Origin: Devosia litorisediminis
GTDB taxonomy: Bacteria > Pseudomonadota > Alphaproteobacteria > Rhizobiales > Devosiaceae
NCBI RefSeq assembly: GCF_018334155.1
Contig: NZ_JAGXTP010000003.1
Coordinates: forward strand, 389,927 to 453,926
Length of the DNA: 64,000 nucleotides
Direction: 5' to 3'
A model generated the notes under the pieces. It had not been told where the DNA came from. It worked only from the letters and a program-made list of their open reading frames with translations, and did not search any database. Position numbers and translations under genes: made by a program. Shown one piece after another: positions 36,497 to 46,782 of this stretch (its first letter is position 1; every line of letters begins with the position of its first letter).

Positions 36497-39211
36497 ATGG
36501 ACAAGACTTCTTCCCAGGCCGTCGCCAGCCCGCCACCGGCCACCCTCACGCCGATGATGGCGCAGTTTTTCGAGATCAAGGCGGTCAATCCCGGCTATCT
36601 GCTGTTCTATCGCATGGGCGATTTCTACGAACTGTTCTTTGAGGATGCCGAGATCGCCAGCGCTGCGCTGGGCATTGTGCTGACCAAGCGTGGCAAGCAT
36701 CTGGGCGAAGACATCCACATGTGCGGCGTGCCCATCCATGCCGCCAATGATTATCTCAACAAGCTGGTCAAGCTGGGCCATCGCGTCGCCATTTGCGAGC
36801 AGATGGAAGACCCCAAGGAAGCCAAGAAGCGCGGCGCCAAATCGGTGGTGCGCCGTGACGTTGTCCGCCTGATCACCGCTGGCACGCTGACCGAGGATGA
36901 TCACCTCGATGCGCGCAGCTCCAATTTTTTGGCGGCCCTGTCCATGGTGCGCCATGGCGACACCGATTTTGCTCTGGCCTGGGCCGATGTCTCGACCGGC
37001 GAGACCTTTACCGCCGATCTGACCGCCGAACAGCTTCAGGATGAAATGGCCCGCATCAATCCTGCCGAATTCCTGCTGACCGAGGCCACCCGGCTGACGC
37101 TCGTCGACCGGCATCTGTTCGCGCCCGGCTGGGCCGATATCGCCCACGCAGCGCCCCCCGAGAGTTTTGACAGCGAAGCCGCCACGGCAACCCTGCGCGA
37201 GGCCTTCCCCGACGACACGTTCGATCCCTCAATCCTGTCGCGCGCCAGCCGCTCGGCTCTGGGGGCCATCCTCGCCTATGTGCGCGAAAGCCAGAAGGGG
37301 GTCGGCGTTGCCCTGCGCGCCCCCAAGGCCGAAACCACCAGCAAATACCTGGCCATTGATCAGGCCACCCGCTCCAGCCTGGAACTGCACCAGACCCAGC
37401 GCGGTCAGGCCCGCGGTTCGCTGCGACACGTCATCGATCTGACGGTGACCGCCCCCGGTTCGCGCCTGCTCTCGGCCCGACTGGCCGCGCCGCTGGCCGA
37501 TGCTGGTCAGATCAATGAACGTCTTGATGCGGTACAATTGCTGGCCAATGATACCATGCTGACCGGTCGGCTGCGCACCGACCTCAAGGCGGTACCCGAT
37601 CTGGCGCGTGCCCTCACCCGGCTGGCGCTGGACCGCGGGGGTCCACGCGATCTGGTCGCCATCGGCAAGGCGATCAGCGCCGCCGCCGCGCTATCTGCCC
37701 ATATTGCCGATCTGGCCGATGCACCCGCAGTTCTTGTTCGACTGGCCCGGACTCTGGCTGCAGCGCCGCTGCCGCTGGCTTCCCATCTCGCGCTGGCGCT
37801 TGACGATGAAGTTCCCCTGCTCAGCCGCGACGGTGGCTTTGTGCGCAAGGGCTATGATCAGACCCTTGATGACGAGCGGGCTCTGGCAAGCCAGACACGG
37901 GACGTGGTGGCGGCCCTGCAGGCACGGTTGATCGAGGAGACCGATGTTCGCTCCCTGAAAATCCGGCACAATGGTGTGCTGGGCTATTTCGTGGAAGTGC
38001 CAGCCGCCCATGGCACCAAGCTGCTTGAAGATCCGCACCGCGACATCTTCATCCACCGCCAGACCATGGCCAATGCCATGCGGTTCACCACCACCGAGCT
38101 GGCCGATCTCGAAGGGCGCATCGCCAAGGCACACGAAGCCGCGCTCGATATTGAGCGCAAGGTCTTTGCCAGCCTGCGCTACGATGTGCTCAACCACACC
38201 GATGTGCTGCGCGGTCTGGCCGACGCCATTGCCGAGGCCGATGTCACCACGGCGCTGGCTCATCTGGCCGCTACCCGCCGCTATACCCGTCCTGATATCG
38301 ACAACTCGCTGGCCTTTGACATTGTTGGCGGCCGCCACCCGGTCGTCGAAGACATGGTCATGGCCGAGGGCCAGAGCTTTGTTGCCAATGATGCTGATCT
38401 GTCTGGTGACGATGCCAGCGGCGGCGGCCGGCTCTGGCTGGTCACGGGTCCCAATATGGGCGGTAAGTCTACCTTCTTGCGGCAGAATGCACTGATTGCC
38501 ATTCTGGCGCAGATGGGCAGTTTTGTGCCCGCCAGTTCGGCCCATATCGGTGTCATCGACCGGGTCTTTTCCCGCGTCGGCGCCAGCGACGACATCGCTC
38601 ATGGCCGCTCCACCTTTATGGTTGAAATGGTCGAGACTGCCGCCATTCTCAATCGCGCCACCCGCCGCTCGCTGGTGGTGCTCGACGAGATCGGCCGCGG
38701 CACGGCAACCTTTGATGGCCTTTCCATCGCCTGGGCCGCCGTGGAGGCGTTGCATGAAACCACGGGCTGCCGCGCACTGTTCGCCACCCATTTCCACGAG
38801 CTGACCAGCCTCGCCAAAACCCTCAGCCGGGTCTCCAATGTCACCATGAAGGTGCGCGAATGGGAGGGCGAGGTTGTTTTTCTGCACGAGGTGGGGTCAG
38901 GGGCAGCGGACCGCTCCTACGGCATTCAGGTGGCACGACTGGCGGGTCTGCCCGAGCCGGTTCTCGCCCGTGCCCGTCAGGTGCTGACTGTTCTGGAACA
39001 GCGCTCGGCCGGAACCGCCTCTTCCAGCCAGAAAGCCACCGTGTTAGATGATTTACCGCTCTTTGCTCATCATGTGGCTCCGGCCCCGGTGCAAAAGGAT
39101 CCCGTACTCACAGCGCTCGACGCGGTTCGCCCCGACGAGATGACACCCAAACAAGCCATCGAAGCGCTCTACGAACTAAAGAAAATCCGCGATGACGCTC
39201 GTCGAAGCTGA
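36497..39211 (+). CDS. mutS: DNA mismatch repair protein MutS
   Basis: Recognises base mismatches and starts repair with MutL; 904 residues. The mismatch-reading F-x-E is in MGDFYELFFEDAE near residue 40. The C-terminal ABC ATPase has GPNMGGKST (Walker A), VVLDEIGRGTATFDGLSIAWA (Walker B and signature) and FATHFHELTSL. Its 3' end overlaps glnD by about 20 bases. Confidence 0.98.
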   Translation: MDKTSSQAVASPPPATLTPMMAQFFEIKAVNPGYLLFYRMGDFYELFFEDAEIASAALGIVLTKRGKHLGEDIHMCGVPIHAANDYLNKLVKLGHRVAICEQMEDPKEAKKRGAKSVVRRDVVRLITAGTLTEDDHLDARSSNFLAALSMVRHGDTDFALAWADVSTGETFTADLTAEQLQDEMARINPAEFLLTEATRLTLVDRHLFAPGWADIAHAAPPESFDSEAATATLREAFPDDTFDPSILSRASRSALGAILAYVRESQKGVGVALRAPKAETTSKYLAIDQATRSSLELHQTQRGQARGSLRHVIDLTVTAPGSRLLSARLAAPLADAGQINERLDAVQLLANDTMLTGRLRTDLKAVPDLARALTRLALDRGGPRDLVAIGKAISAAAALSAHIADLADAPAVLVRLARTLAAAPLPLASHLALALDDEVPLLSRDGGFVRKGYDQTLDDERALASQTRDVVAALQARLIEETDVRSLKIRHNGVLGYFVEVPAAHGTKLLEDPHRDIFIHRQTMANAMRFTTTELADLEGRIAKAHEAALDIERKVFASLRYDVLNHTDVLRGLADAIAEADVTTALAHLAATRRYTRPDIDNSLAFDIVGGRHPVVEDMVMAEGQSFVANDADLSGDDASGGGRLWLVTGPNMGGKSTFLRQNALIAILAQMGSFVPASSAHIGVIDRVFSRVGASDDIAHGRSTFMVEMVETAAILNRATRRSLVVLDEIGRGTATFDGLSIAWAAVEALHETTGCRALFATHFHELTSLAKTLSRVSNVTMKVREWEGEVVFLHEVGSGAADRSYGIQVARLAGLPEPVLARARQVLTVLEQRSAGTASSSQKATVLDDLPLFAHHVAPAPVQKDPVLTALDAVRPDEMTPKQAIEALYELKKIRDDARRS

Positions 39212-41987
39212 AGCCAAGCCGCGAAAATCGCTATTCGCCCTGAAGTCCGCCCAGACCATTCTGGGCGAGCTTGATGCTGCTATTGGTGATCACGCGCCCA
39301 AGTCCAGTGCCGCGCGCGCCGCTGTGCTCGCCCATATCCGCGAGACCCTGGCCCAGGCCCGCAAGCAGGCCGAGGCCGAGCTGATCGCCAGCGGCAAGGG
39401 TGTTCGCTGCGCCCAGAACCTGAGCAATGCCCAGGACGAGATCATCACCGCCGTGCATATGTTTGCCACGCGCCGTGTCTATCCGGTCGACAATCCCTCT
39501 GGTGCCGAAGCCATCGCACTGTCTGCCGTGGGCGGTTATGGCCGCGGCACGCTGGCGCCGGGCAGCGATATCGATCTGCTGTTCATCCTGCCCTACAAGC
39601 AGACGCCCTGGGGCGAGCAGGTCACCGAGTACATTCTCTATATGCTGTGGGATCTGGGCCAGAAGGTCGGCCATGCCGTCCGGTCGGTCGATGAGTGCAT
39701 TCGCATGGCCAGCGCCGACATGACGGTGCGCACTGCCACGCTTGAAGCGCGCTTTGTGGCCGGCGACAAGGACTTGTTCCGCCAGCTGGTACACCGGTTT
39801 GAAACCGAGATCATGCCCAGGACCGGCCCCGAGTTCATCGCCGCCAAAATGGCCGAGCGCGACGAGCGCCACAAGGTCATGGGCAATACGCGCTACGTCG
39901 TTGAACCCAATATCAAGGACGGCAAGGGCGGGTTGCGCGACCTCAATACGCTGTTCTGGATCGGTAAGTATTTCTATCAGGTCAAGACCAGCAATGAACT
40001 GGTCGGCAAGGGGGTGCTGAGCGCCTCCGAATACCGGATTTTTACCCGCGCCGACGACTTCCTCTGGGCCGTGCGCTGTCATCTGCATTTCCTGACCGGC
40101 CGCGCCGAGGAAAAGCTGACCTTCGACATGCAGCCCGAGCTGGCCGAACGCATGGGCTATGCCCAGCGTGTCGGCATGCTGGGAGTCGAGCGCTTCATGA
40201 AGCGCTATTTTCTGGTCGCCAAGGATGTGGGCGATCTGACCCGCATCATCTGCGCTTCGCTTGAGTTCAATCACGCCAAGGATATGGATCTGGTGGGCCG
40301 CGTGCTGGCCCCGTTCCGCCCGGGCCGCAGCAAGATCAAGGGCGAGACTGATTTCGTGCTCGATACCGGCCGGCTCAACATCGCCTCGCCCGATGTGTTC
40401 GAGAACGACCCGGTCAATCTGATCCGCATGTTTCTGGTCGCCGGGCGTGAACAATTGCTGTTTCACCCCGACGCCATTAAGCGCATCTCGCGCTCGCTGC
40501 GCCTGATTGACAGGAAGGTGCGGACCGATCCCCGGGCCAATGGCTATTTTCTGACCATTCTGACATCGCCCAAATCGGTCGAGCGCATTTTGCGGCAGAT
40601 GAATGAGAGCGGTGTTCTGGGCAAGTTCGTGCCCGAATTTGGCAAGATCGTCGCTCTGATGCAGTTCAACATGTATCACCACTATACCGTCGATGAGCAT
40701 CTGATCCGCTCCATCGGGGTAATGGCTGACATCGCCAATGGCGGGTTGGCCGATCAACTGCCGCTGACCCATGAATTGCTGCCGCAGCTCAACGATACGC
40801 GGCTGCTTTACGTCGCGCTGTTTCTCCATGACATCGCCAAGGGCCGTCCCGAGGACCACTCCATTGCCGGTGCCCGCATTGCCCGCCGCTTCTGTCCGCG
40901 TCTGGGTCTGTCCGCCGCTGAAACAGACACCGTCTCCTGGCTGATCGAATATCACCTGCTGATGAGCGAGATCGCTCAGGCCCGCGATATTCAGGACCCC
41001 GAAACCGCCAAGGCCTTTGCCGATGTGGTGCAGTCCCCCCAGCGTCTGGCGCTGCTGATGATCCTGACCGCCTGCGATATTCGCGCGGTGGGGCCCGGCG
41101 TCTGGACCGGTTGGAAGGGCAGCCTGTTGCGCGCGCTCTATTATGCCACCGAGCCGCTGCTCTCGGGCGGCCACAGCCAGGTCACCCAGTCCGACCGCAT
41201 CAATCAGGCCCGCGCCGAACTGGCCGATAGCCTCAAGGCCTGGCCGACCGAAGAGGTCCAGACCTATGTCGCGCGCCATTACGACCATTACTGGCTGCGC
41301 GCCGAACCCGAATTGCAGGTCGAACATGCCCGCATGATACGGCTGGCTGACAAGACCGATGAAGCCTTTGCCGGCTCGATCCGCATTAAGGCGTTTGAGA
41401 GCATCACCGAGGTGTCGTTCTACACCCCTGACCACCCGCGACTGCTCTCGCTGATCGCTGGCGCCTGTACCATGCAGGATGCGTCGATCATCGGGGCGCA
41501 GATCTTCTCGACCCGCGACGGCCGCGCCATCGATACCTTCCGCCTGCGCCGCGCCTTCACTTCCGATGAAGACGAAAAAGTTCGCGCCACCCGCATCATC
41601 GATACCGTCAAGCAATTGCTGCAGGGCAAGCGCAATATCCTGATCGATCTGGGCAAGGACAGCCGGCTCAATCGCCGCCTGAAACCCTTTGCCCTGCCCA
41701 CCCAGGTCACCGTCTCCAACGCCCTCTCGGAAAAATTCACGGTTATCGAGGTCTCGGGGCTCGATCGCACCGGCCTGCTGCATGCGCTGACCCATCAGAT
41801 CGCCGATCTTAACCTGACCATTGGCTCGGCCCATATCGGCACTTACGGCGAAAAGGCGGTCGACGTGTTCTATGTCACCGATCTGATCGGTCAGAAGATC
41901 ACCAGCAAGCCGCGGCAGCGCAAGATCCATGATTCGCTGATGGCGGTGTTTCACCCCAAGCTCGAGGCCAAGCCGAACAATGGCTAG
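39192..41987 (+). CDS. glnD: Bifunctional uridylyltransferase/uridylyl-removing enzyme GlnD
   Basis: Modifies PII proteins (GlnB/GlnK) in response to glutamine to control nitrogen metabolism; 931 residues. The nucleotidyltransferase site is GGYGRGTLAPGSDIDLLF (about residue 110), the HD domain for UMP removal has HHYTVDEH and LFLHDIAKGRPEDHS (about 500), and two ACT domains follow (EVSFYTPDHPRLLSLIAG and EVSGLDRTGLLHALTHQI). Overlap with mutS and only three bases to murJ suggest one operon. Confidence 0.97.
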   Translation: MTLVEAEAKPRKSLFALKSAQTILGELDAAIGDHAPKSSAARAAVLAHIRETLAQARKQAEAELIASGKGVRCAQNLSNAQDEIITAVHMFATRRVYPVDNPSGAEAIALSAVGGYGRGTLAPGSDIDLLFILPYKQTPWGEQVTEYILYMLWDLGQKVGHAVRSVDECIRMASADMTVRTATLEARFVAGDKDLFRQLVHRFETEIMPRTGPEFIAAKMAERDERHKVMGNTRYVVEPNIKDGKGGLRDLNTLFWIGKYFYQVKTSNELVGKGVLSASEYRIFTRADDFLWAVRCHLHFLTGRAEEKLTFDMQPELAERMGYAQRVGMLGVERFMKRYFLVAKDVGDLTRIICASLEFNHAKDMDLVGRVLAPFRPGRSKIKGETDFVLDTGRLNIASPDVFENDPVNLIRMFLVAGREQLLFHPDAIKRISRSLRLIDRKVRTDPRANGYFLTILTSPKSVERILRQMNESGVLGKFVPEFGKIVALMQFNMYHHYTVDEHLIRSIGVMADIANGGLADQLPLTHELLPQLNDTRLLYVALFLHDIAKGRPEDHSIAGARIARRFCPRLGLSAAETDTVSWLIEYHLLMSEIAQARDIQDPETAKAFADVVQSPQRLALLMILTACDIRAVGPGVWTGWKGSLLRALYYATEPLLSGGHSQVTQSDRINQARAELADSLKAWPTEEVQTYVARHYDHYWLRAEPELQVEHARMIRLADKTDEAFAGSIRIKAFESITEVSFYTPDHPRLLSLIAGACTMQDASIIGAQIFSTRDGRAIDTFRLRRAFTSDEDEKVRATRIIDTVKQLLQGKRNILIDLGKDSRLNRRLKPFALPTQVTVSNALSEKFTVIEVSGLDRTGLLHALTHQIADLNLTIGSAHIGTYGEKAVDVFYVTDLIGQKITSKPRQRKIHDSLMAVFHPKLEAKPNNG

Positions 41988-41990
41988 CGC

Positions 41991-43550
41991 GTGAGCCTGT
42001 ACCGCAATTTTCTCTCCGTGGGCGGGCTGACCCTGCTCTCGCGCATTGCCGGCTTTGCCCGCGACGCGCTGATGGCCGCCGTGCTCGGCATCGGCCCCGC
42101 TGCCGACGCCTTCAACGCTGCGTTCCGCTTTCCCAATCTGTTCCGTCGGCTGTTCGCCGAAGGCGCCTTCAACACCGCCTTCGTGCCCATGTTCTCCAAT
42201 GCGCTCGAGACGCAGGGCGACGAGGCGGCCAGACTGCTCGCCAGCCGCATAATGAGTTGGCTGGTCGCCACGATCGTCGTGGTGACCATTCTGGCCGAAA
42301 TCTTCATGGAGCCCATCATGCGGGTCTTCGTGCCCGGCTTTGATGACCCAGAAAAGTTCGCGCTGACCGTGTTTCTGACACGCATCATGTTCCCCTATCT
42401 TGCCTGCATGTCGCTGATGGCGGCCTATGGCGCCATCCTCAATACGCTGGGGCGCTTCTTTGCGGCCGCCTTTGCCCCCGTCATCCTCAATATCGTCAAC
42501 ATCGCCGCGCTCGTGCCGCTGGCCATTCTGGTGCTCGAAGACAAGGCTGACGCGGCCTTCTGGGTGGCCATTGCCACCATGCTGGGCGGCATCGCCCAAT
42601 TGGCGCTGGTCTATGGCGCCGTTCGCCGCTCGGGCTTTGTGCCGCGTATCGGCCTGCCCCGACCCAACCCCGAAGTGCGCCGCTTCTGGATGCTGGCTGT
42701 TCCAGCGATCCTGGCGGGCGGCATCACCCAGATCAATATTCTGGTCGGCACGGTCATCGCGTCCAGCGTGGACGGCACGATTTCGATCCTCGGCTATGCC
42801 GACCGGCTCTACCAATTGCCGCTGGGCATTATCGGCATTGCCATCGGCACCGTGCTGTTGCCAGAACTCAGCCGGCATCTGAGCGCTGGCCGCGACGTTG
42901 AGGCCGCCAGGAGCCAGGATCAGTCGCTTTTGCTCTCCATGCTGCTGGCCATGCCCGCCGCCGCCGCGCTGGCTGCGCTGTCGGTACCCATTGTCCGGGT
43001 CTTGTTCGAACGGGGCGCCTTTGATGCGGCCGCCACCGTGCCCGTGGCCGAAGCGCTTGTCGGCTTCGCCTGGGGCCTGCCCGCCTTCGTGCTTATCCGG
43101 GTGCTGCAGCCGGGCTTTTTCTCGCGCAAGGACACGGTCACCCCCACCGTCTTTGCCGGGCTGTCGGTTGTCGCCAATATCGGTATCTCGCTCTGGCTGT
43201 TTCCTTCAATGCAGCATGTCGGCATTGCACTGGCCACCACCATATCGTCCTGGCTCAATGCTGTGCTGCTCGCGCTGTTTCTGGCCCGGCGCGGCTATTT
43301 CGTGCTCACCCTCGTATCGCTGCGCAGGCATGTCCTGACCATTGCCAGCGCCCTGATAATGGCCGCCGCGCTTTATGTGCTGGGCCAGCGCGCCGAGGCG
43401 ATCTTTGCGCCCGATGGCGCCTTGCTGATCCAGATTGCAGCGCTGTTTGCTATCTGTATGTTCGGCACCGTGCTCTATTTCACCCTGGTCCACGTCACCG
43501 GCGCTCAGCCTCTGGGCATGGTGTTGGCGCGGCTGCGCCGGCGTGGCTGA
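41991..43550 (+). CDS. murJ: Lipid II flippase MurJ (MviN)
   Basis: Flips lipid II across the inner membrane for peptidoglycan synthesis; 519 residues with about 13-14 membrane helices of the MOP exporter fold. The N-terminal LLSRIAGFARDALMAAVLGIGPAADAFNAAFR and NLFRRLFAEGAFNTAFVP are the family hallmark, including the Arg residues facing the central cavity. The start is GTG 41991, just after the glnD stop. Confidence 0.96.
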   Translation: MSLYRNFLSVGGLTLLSRIAGFARDALMAAVLGIGPAADAFNAAFRFPNLFRRLFAEGAFNTAFVPMFSNALETQGDEAARLLASRIMSWLVATIVVVTILAEIFMEPIMRVFVPGFDDPEKFALTVFLTRIMFPYLACMSLMAAYGAILNTLGRFFAAAFAPVILNIVNIAALVPLAILVLEDKADAAFWVAIATMLGGIAQLALVYGAVRRSGFVPRIGLPRPNPEVRRFWMLAVPAILAGGITQINILVGTVIASSVDGTISILGYADRLYQLPLGIIGIAIGTVLLPELSRHLSAGRDVEAARSQDQSLLLSMLLAMPAAAALAALSVPIVRVLFERGAFDAAATVPVAEALVGFAWGLPAFVLIRVLQPGFFSRKDTVTPTVFAGLSVVANIGISLWLFPSMQHVGIALATTISSWLNAVLLALFLARRGYFVLTLVSLRRHVLTIASALIMAAALYVLGQRAEAIFAPDGALLIQIAALFAICMFGTVLYFTLVHVTGAQPLGMVLARLRRRG

Positions 43551-43599
43551 CTTGCATCCTGATGGCCCGCCGGTGTAATTCGGCAGGCTGCTAAACCTG

Positions 43600-44646
43600 A
43601 TGGGTACTTCTCTTATGGCTTTCACTCCCCGCGTCTTTTCGGGCATCAAGCCCTCGGGCGACCTGCATCTGGGCAATTATCTGGGCGCCATCCGCCGCTT
43701 TGTGCCGCTGCAGGAAACGCACGAGACCATCTATTGCGTGGTCGATATGCACGCCATCACGGTCTGGCAGGATCCCGCCGACCTCAAGCGCTGGACCTAT
43801 GAGATCGCCGCGGCCTATATCGCCGCCGGGCTCGATCCCAAGAAGTCGATCATCTTCAACCAGTCCCAGGTCATGGAACATGCCGAGCTAAGCTGGATCT
43901 TCAATTGCGTGGCCCGCATGGGCTGGATGGAACGCATGACCCAGTTCAAGGACAAGGCTGGTGAGAATGCCGAAAATGTCTCGCTGGGCCTGTTCGCCTA
44001 TCCATCGCTGATGGCGGCAGACATCCTGCTCTACAAGTCCACCGGTGTGCCGGTTGGCGAAGATCAGCGTCAGCATCTCGAATTGACCCGCGACATCGCC
44101 AAGAAGTTCAATCACGACTTCAAAAAGCAGATCAAGGCGAACGGGCATCGCGGTGACTTCTTCCCCGTCACCGAAACGCTGGCCACCGGCCCCGCCATGC
44201 GCGTCAAAAGCCTCAAGGACGGCACCAAGAAGATGAGCAAGTCCGACGCCTCGGACCTTTCAACGATCTACATGATGGACGGCGCCGACCTGATCGCCAA
44301 AAAGATCAAGCGCGCTACCACCGATGCCGACGCCCTGCCCAGCGAGGCGGCCGGTCTGGCCGGACGGGCCGAGGCCGAAAACCTGGTGGGCATCTATGCT
44401 GCGCTTTCCAATACCAGCGTTGATGATGTGCTGGCTCAGTATGGTGGCCAGGGCTGGGGCGCTTTCAAGCCGGCGCTGGCCGAGCTTGCGGTGTCTGTGC
44501 TCTCACCCATAGCCGACGAGATGAAACGCCTGGTTGCAGATCACGCTGAAATGGATGCTATTCTGCGCGACGGTGCCGATCGTGCCCGCGCGATTGCCCA
44601 GCCTGTGATGAACGACGTTCGCAATATTGTTGGCTTCGTCCGCTAG
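43600..44646 (+). CDS. trpS: Tryptophanyl-tRNA synthetase
   Basis: Charges tRNA-Trp; a class-I synthetase of 348 residues. The HIGH-type motif is [10 protein letters not shown] near residue 20 and the KMSKS loop is [10 protein letters not shown] near 205. [12 protein letters not shown] and [19 protein letters not shown] are typical. Neither ATG 43600 nor ATG 43615 ([10 protein letters not shown]) has a strong ribosome site; the shorter form fits the family N-terminus slightly better. It follows murJ by about 50 bases, probably in the same transcription unit. Confidence 0.96.
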   Translation: MGTSLMAFTPRVFSGIKPSGDLHLGNYLGAIRRFVPLQETHETIYCVVDMHAITVWQDPADLKRWTYEIAAAYIAAGLDPKKSIIFNQSQVMEHAELSWIFNCVARMGWMERMTQFKDKAGENAENVSLGLFAYPSLMAADILLYKSTGVPVGEDQRQHLELTRDIAKKFNHDFKKQIKANGHRGDFFPVTETLATGPAMRVKSLKDGTKKMSKSDASDLSTIYMMDGADLIAKKIKRATTDADALPSEAAGLAGRAEAENLVGIYAALSNTSVDDVLAQYGGQGWGAFKPALAELAVSVLSPIADEMKRLVADHAEMDAILRDGADRARAIAQPVMNDVRNIVGFVR

Positions 44647-44657
44647 GAGGTCCGGCC

Positions 44658-45125
44658 ATGTACGAGACCGAATACAAGCGCAAATTCCTCGTGGTCATCG
44701 ACGAAACCGTCGAATGCGATCGCGCCCTGACTTTTGCCGCCTATCGCGTCAAGCGCACCGGTGGCACGGTGGTGCTGATGAGCGTGGTCGAAAAGCCCGA
44801 ATTTATTGGCCTGGGCGTTGAAGACGTGTTGCGCGCCGAGGCTGTCGAAGAGGCCGAGCGCAATCTCGATGCCCGTCTGGCCCGCATTCGCGACATTGGC
44901 GAGGTCAAGGTCGAGTCGGTCATCCGCGAAGGCGAAGGCGCTGAACAGATTGAGCGCGTGATCAATGAGGACCGCGGCATCGCCATTCTGGTGCTCGCAG
45001 CCTCGACCGGCGAGGGCCCCGGCCCGCTCGTCATGCACTTTGCCGCTCGCGCCCATGCGCTGCCGATCCCGCTGACCGTGGTTCCTGGGCGCATGAGCGA
45101 TGCCGAAATTATCGACATCTGCTGA
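44658..45125 (+). CDS. Universal stress protein UspA family
   Basis: A 155-residue single-domain Usp protein. It begins YKRKFLVVIDETVECDRALTFAAYRVKRTGGTVVLMSVVE, as expected for the family's first strand-helix pair, and the region around IAILVLAASTGEGPGPLV replaces the ATP-binding G-2x-G-9x-G(S/T) motif only loosely, so nucleotide binding is uncertain. A strong AGGAGG precedes the ATG, 12 bases after trpS. Co-transcription with trpS is likely. Confidence 0.85.
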   Translation: MYETEYKRKFLVVIDETVECDRALTFAAYRVKRTGGTVVLMSVVEKPEFIGLGVEDVLRAEAVEEAERNLDARLARIRDIGEVKVESVIREGEGAEQIERVINEDRGIAILVLAASTGEGPGPLVMHFAARAHALPIPLTVVPGRMSDAEIIDIC

Positions 45126-45188
45126 TCTGAACTGGCTGCACCCCTGCCCGGCGCGAAATGCCCTTGCGCTCGGCCACCAAAAGTCTAT

Positions 45189-45205
45189 TTTAGAAACGTT
45201 CTAAT
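45189..45205. promoter_or_regulatory. Irr-type iron-control box (ICE-like) upstream of nfuA
   Basis: TTAGAA-ACG-TTCTAA (45190-45204) is a perfect inverted repeat of six-base arms with a three-base spacer. It fits the ICE motif TTTAGAAnnnTTCTAAA bound by Irr in Rhizobiales. It ends 24 bases before the nfuA ATG, a position suited to repression under iron limitation. Confidence 0.65.
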
Positions 45206-45228
45206 TGCATATTGCCAAAGGCAAGCCG

Positions 45229-45795
45229 ATGTTCATCCAGACCGAAGCCACTCCAAATCCGTCGACGCTGAAATTCTTGCCCGGGCGTGATGTGCTGGTT
45301 GGCGAGCCGCGCGACTTCCGCAGCCTGGAAGCCTCGGCCAACTCGCCGCTGGCCACGGGCCTGTTCGCGATTTCTGGCGTCACCGGCGTGTTCATGGGCT
45401 CCGATTTCATTTCGGTGACCAAGGATGACACTAATTGGGCACACATCAAGCCCGCCATTCTAGGCGTCATCATGGACCACTTCCTCTCGGGCAAGCCCGT
45501 CATCGTCGAAGGCGGTGTTGAAGTGGCCAATCTCGATGAGGTCGACGAGTTCTTCGAAGAAGAGGACAGCGAAACCGTTGAAGTGATCAAGGAGCTGCTC
45601 GCCACCCGCGTCCGGCCTGCCGTGGCCATGGATGGCGGCGACATTACCTTCAAGGGCTTCAAGGAAGGCACCGTCTTCCTGCACATGCAAGGCGCCTGCT
45701 CGGGTTGCCCATCGTCCACCGCCACGCTCAAGAGCGGTATCGAAAACCTGTTGCGGCACTTCGTGCCCGGTGTTGAGGCCGTGCAGCAGGTCTGA
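45229..45795 (+). CDS. nfuA: NfuA/NifU-like iron-sulfur cluster protein
   Basis: Carrier that delivers [4Fe-4S] clusters to target enzymes; 188 residues. The N-terminal Nfu_N domain begins MFIQTEATPNPSTLKFLPGR, and the C-terminal NifU domain has AVAMDGGDITFKGF and the cluster-binding CxxC in GACSGCPSSTATLKSGIE. ATG 45229 gives the conserved MFIQTE start; a TTG at 45205 would sit in the regulatory box. The Irr-like box upstream ties expression to iron status. Confidence 0.95.
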   Translation: MFIQTEATPNPSTLKFLPGRDVLVGEPRDFRSLEASANSPLATGLFAISGVTGVFMGSDFISVTKDDTNWAHIKPAILGVIMDHFLSGKPVIVEGGVEVANLDEVDEFFEEEDSETVEVIKELLATRVRPAVAMDGGDITFKGFKEGTVFLHMQGACSGCPSSTATLKSGIENLLRHFVPGVEAVQQV

Positions 45796-45817
45796 TTGTC
45801 TGGTATAGCAGCAAGCA

Positions 45818-45851
45818 AAAAGCCCCGGTGATCACTCACCGGGGCTTTTTT
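45818..45851 (+). terminator. Rho-independent terminator of nfuA
   Basis: GCCCCGGTGA/TCACCGGGGC, ten base pairs with a TCAC loop, followed by TTTTTT. It starts about 25 bases after the nfuA stop. Confidence 0.9.
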
Positions 45852-45958
45852 GATGTCTGTCCCCGGACCAGTGTCGCGGCAGCGGCCAATCTCGATTCGG
45901 TGACTACGGATTCCGAAACAAGTCTGGCCGCTGCCGCGGCATTGGCCCGGGGGACCGA

Positions 45959-46609
45959 TTAGCTGTTGATCACCACGACCTTGGCGCCGGTGGGCACACG
46001 ACCATAGAGGTCAATAATGTCCTGGTTCATCAGGCGAATGCAGCCCGAGGAAACATTGGTGCCGATGGTGTAGGGCTCGGTCGTGCCGTGCAGGCGGAAC
46101 AGCGTGTCGCGGCCGTCCTTGTAGAGGTACAATGCGCGTGGACCCAATGGGTTCTCCGGGCCACCTTCCATGCCGCCGGCATAGGGGCCGTAGCGGTCGG
46201 GCTCGCGCTCGATCATCGAACGCGTTGGCGTCCAGCGCGGCCACTGGGCCTTGCGACCGATGGTGGCGGTGCCACGGAACACCAGAGCCTCGGTCTTGCC
46301 CACGCCAATGCCGTAGCGCAGCGCACGACCGTCTTCGAGCACCAGATAGAGGAAGCGGGCCGGCGTATCGACCACCAGCGTTCCTGGACGCTCTGAGGTC
46401 ACGTATGCGACCTCCTGACGCCAGAACTGGGGATCAACACGGCGCAGATCGGTCGCCTCTACCGGGAACTTCTCGGTATAGTTGGCGCCATACATGGCCT
46501 GGTAATACGGATCGATCTGGGGCTCGCGGGTAACCGGGGTGCGGTTCGAAGCACAGGCGGTCAGTGCGGTGGCCGAGAGGCCGATCATGAACAAACGTCG
46601 AGTAAGCAA
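45959..46609 (-). CDS. L,D-transpeptidase (ErfK/YbiS/YcfS/YnhG family)
   Basis: Forms 3-3 crosslinks in peptidoglycan or attaches lipoproteins to it; 216 residues. The N-terminus MLTRRLFMIGLSATALTACAS has twin arginines and a hydrophobic stretch with a lipobox-like LTAC, so it is exported and probably lipid-anchored. The YkuD catalytic motif is complete: HGTTEPYTIGTNVSSGCIRL, with the nucleophilic Cys in SGCIR and the upstream His. Confidence 0.92.
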   Translation of the reverse strand: MLTRRLFMIGLSATALTACASNRTPVTREPQIDPYYQAMYGANYTEKFPVEATDLRRVDPQFWRQEVAYVTSERPGTLVVDTPARFLYLVLEDGRALRYGIGVGKTEALVFRGTATIGRKAQWPRWTPTRSMIEREPDRYGPYAGGMEGGPENPLGPRALYLYKDGRDTLFRLHGTTEPYTIGTNVSSGCIRLMNQDIIDLYGRVPTGAKVVVINS

Positions 46610-46782
46610 AGCAAAACCCTAAAACGGAACAGGCGCGATTTGATGCGTCGAGCAGTCAACTATGCCCGGACCAGAGACTTCGCTAGTGCAGGAAAGCCTC
46701 ACTGCCCTAACGCGCTGCACGCCAAGGGGTTCCTCTCGCCAATGTGATGATTTCTGCCGTGCGCGCAGGGCAGCCATGCAAC

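Noticed and set aside
39231..42878. Very long antisense open frame (1215 codons) opposite glnD and murJ
   Set aside because: It mirrors the codon structure of GC-rich glnD/murJ on the other strand, has low-complexity Gly/His/Gln-rich sequence and matches no family. The same holds for long antisense frames opposite dnaJ, pnp, infB and nusA.
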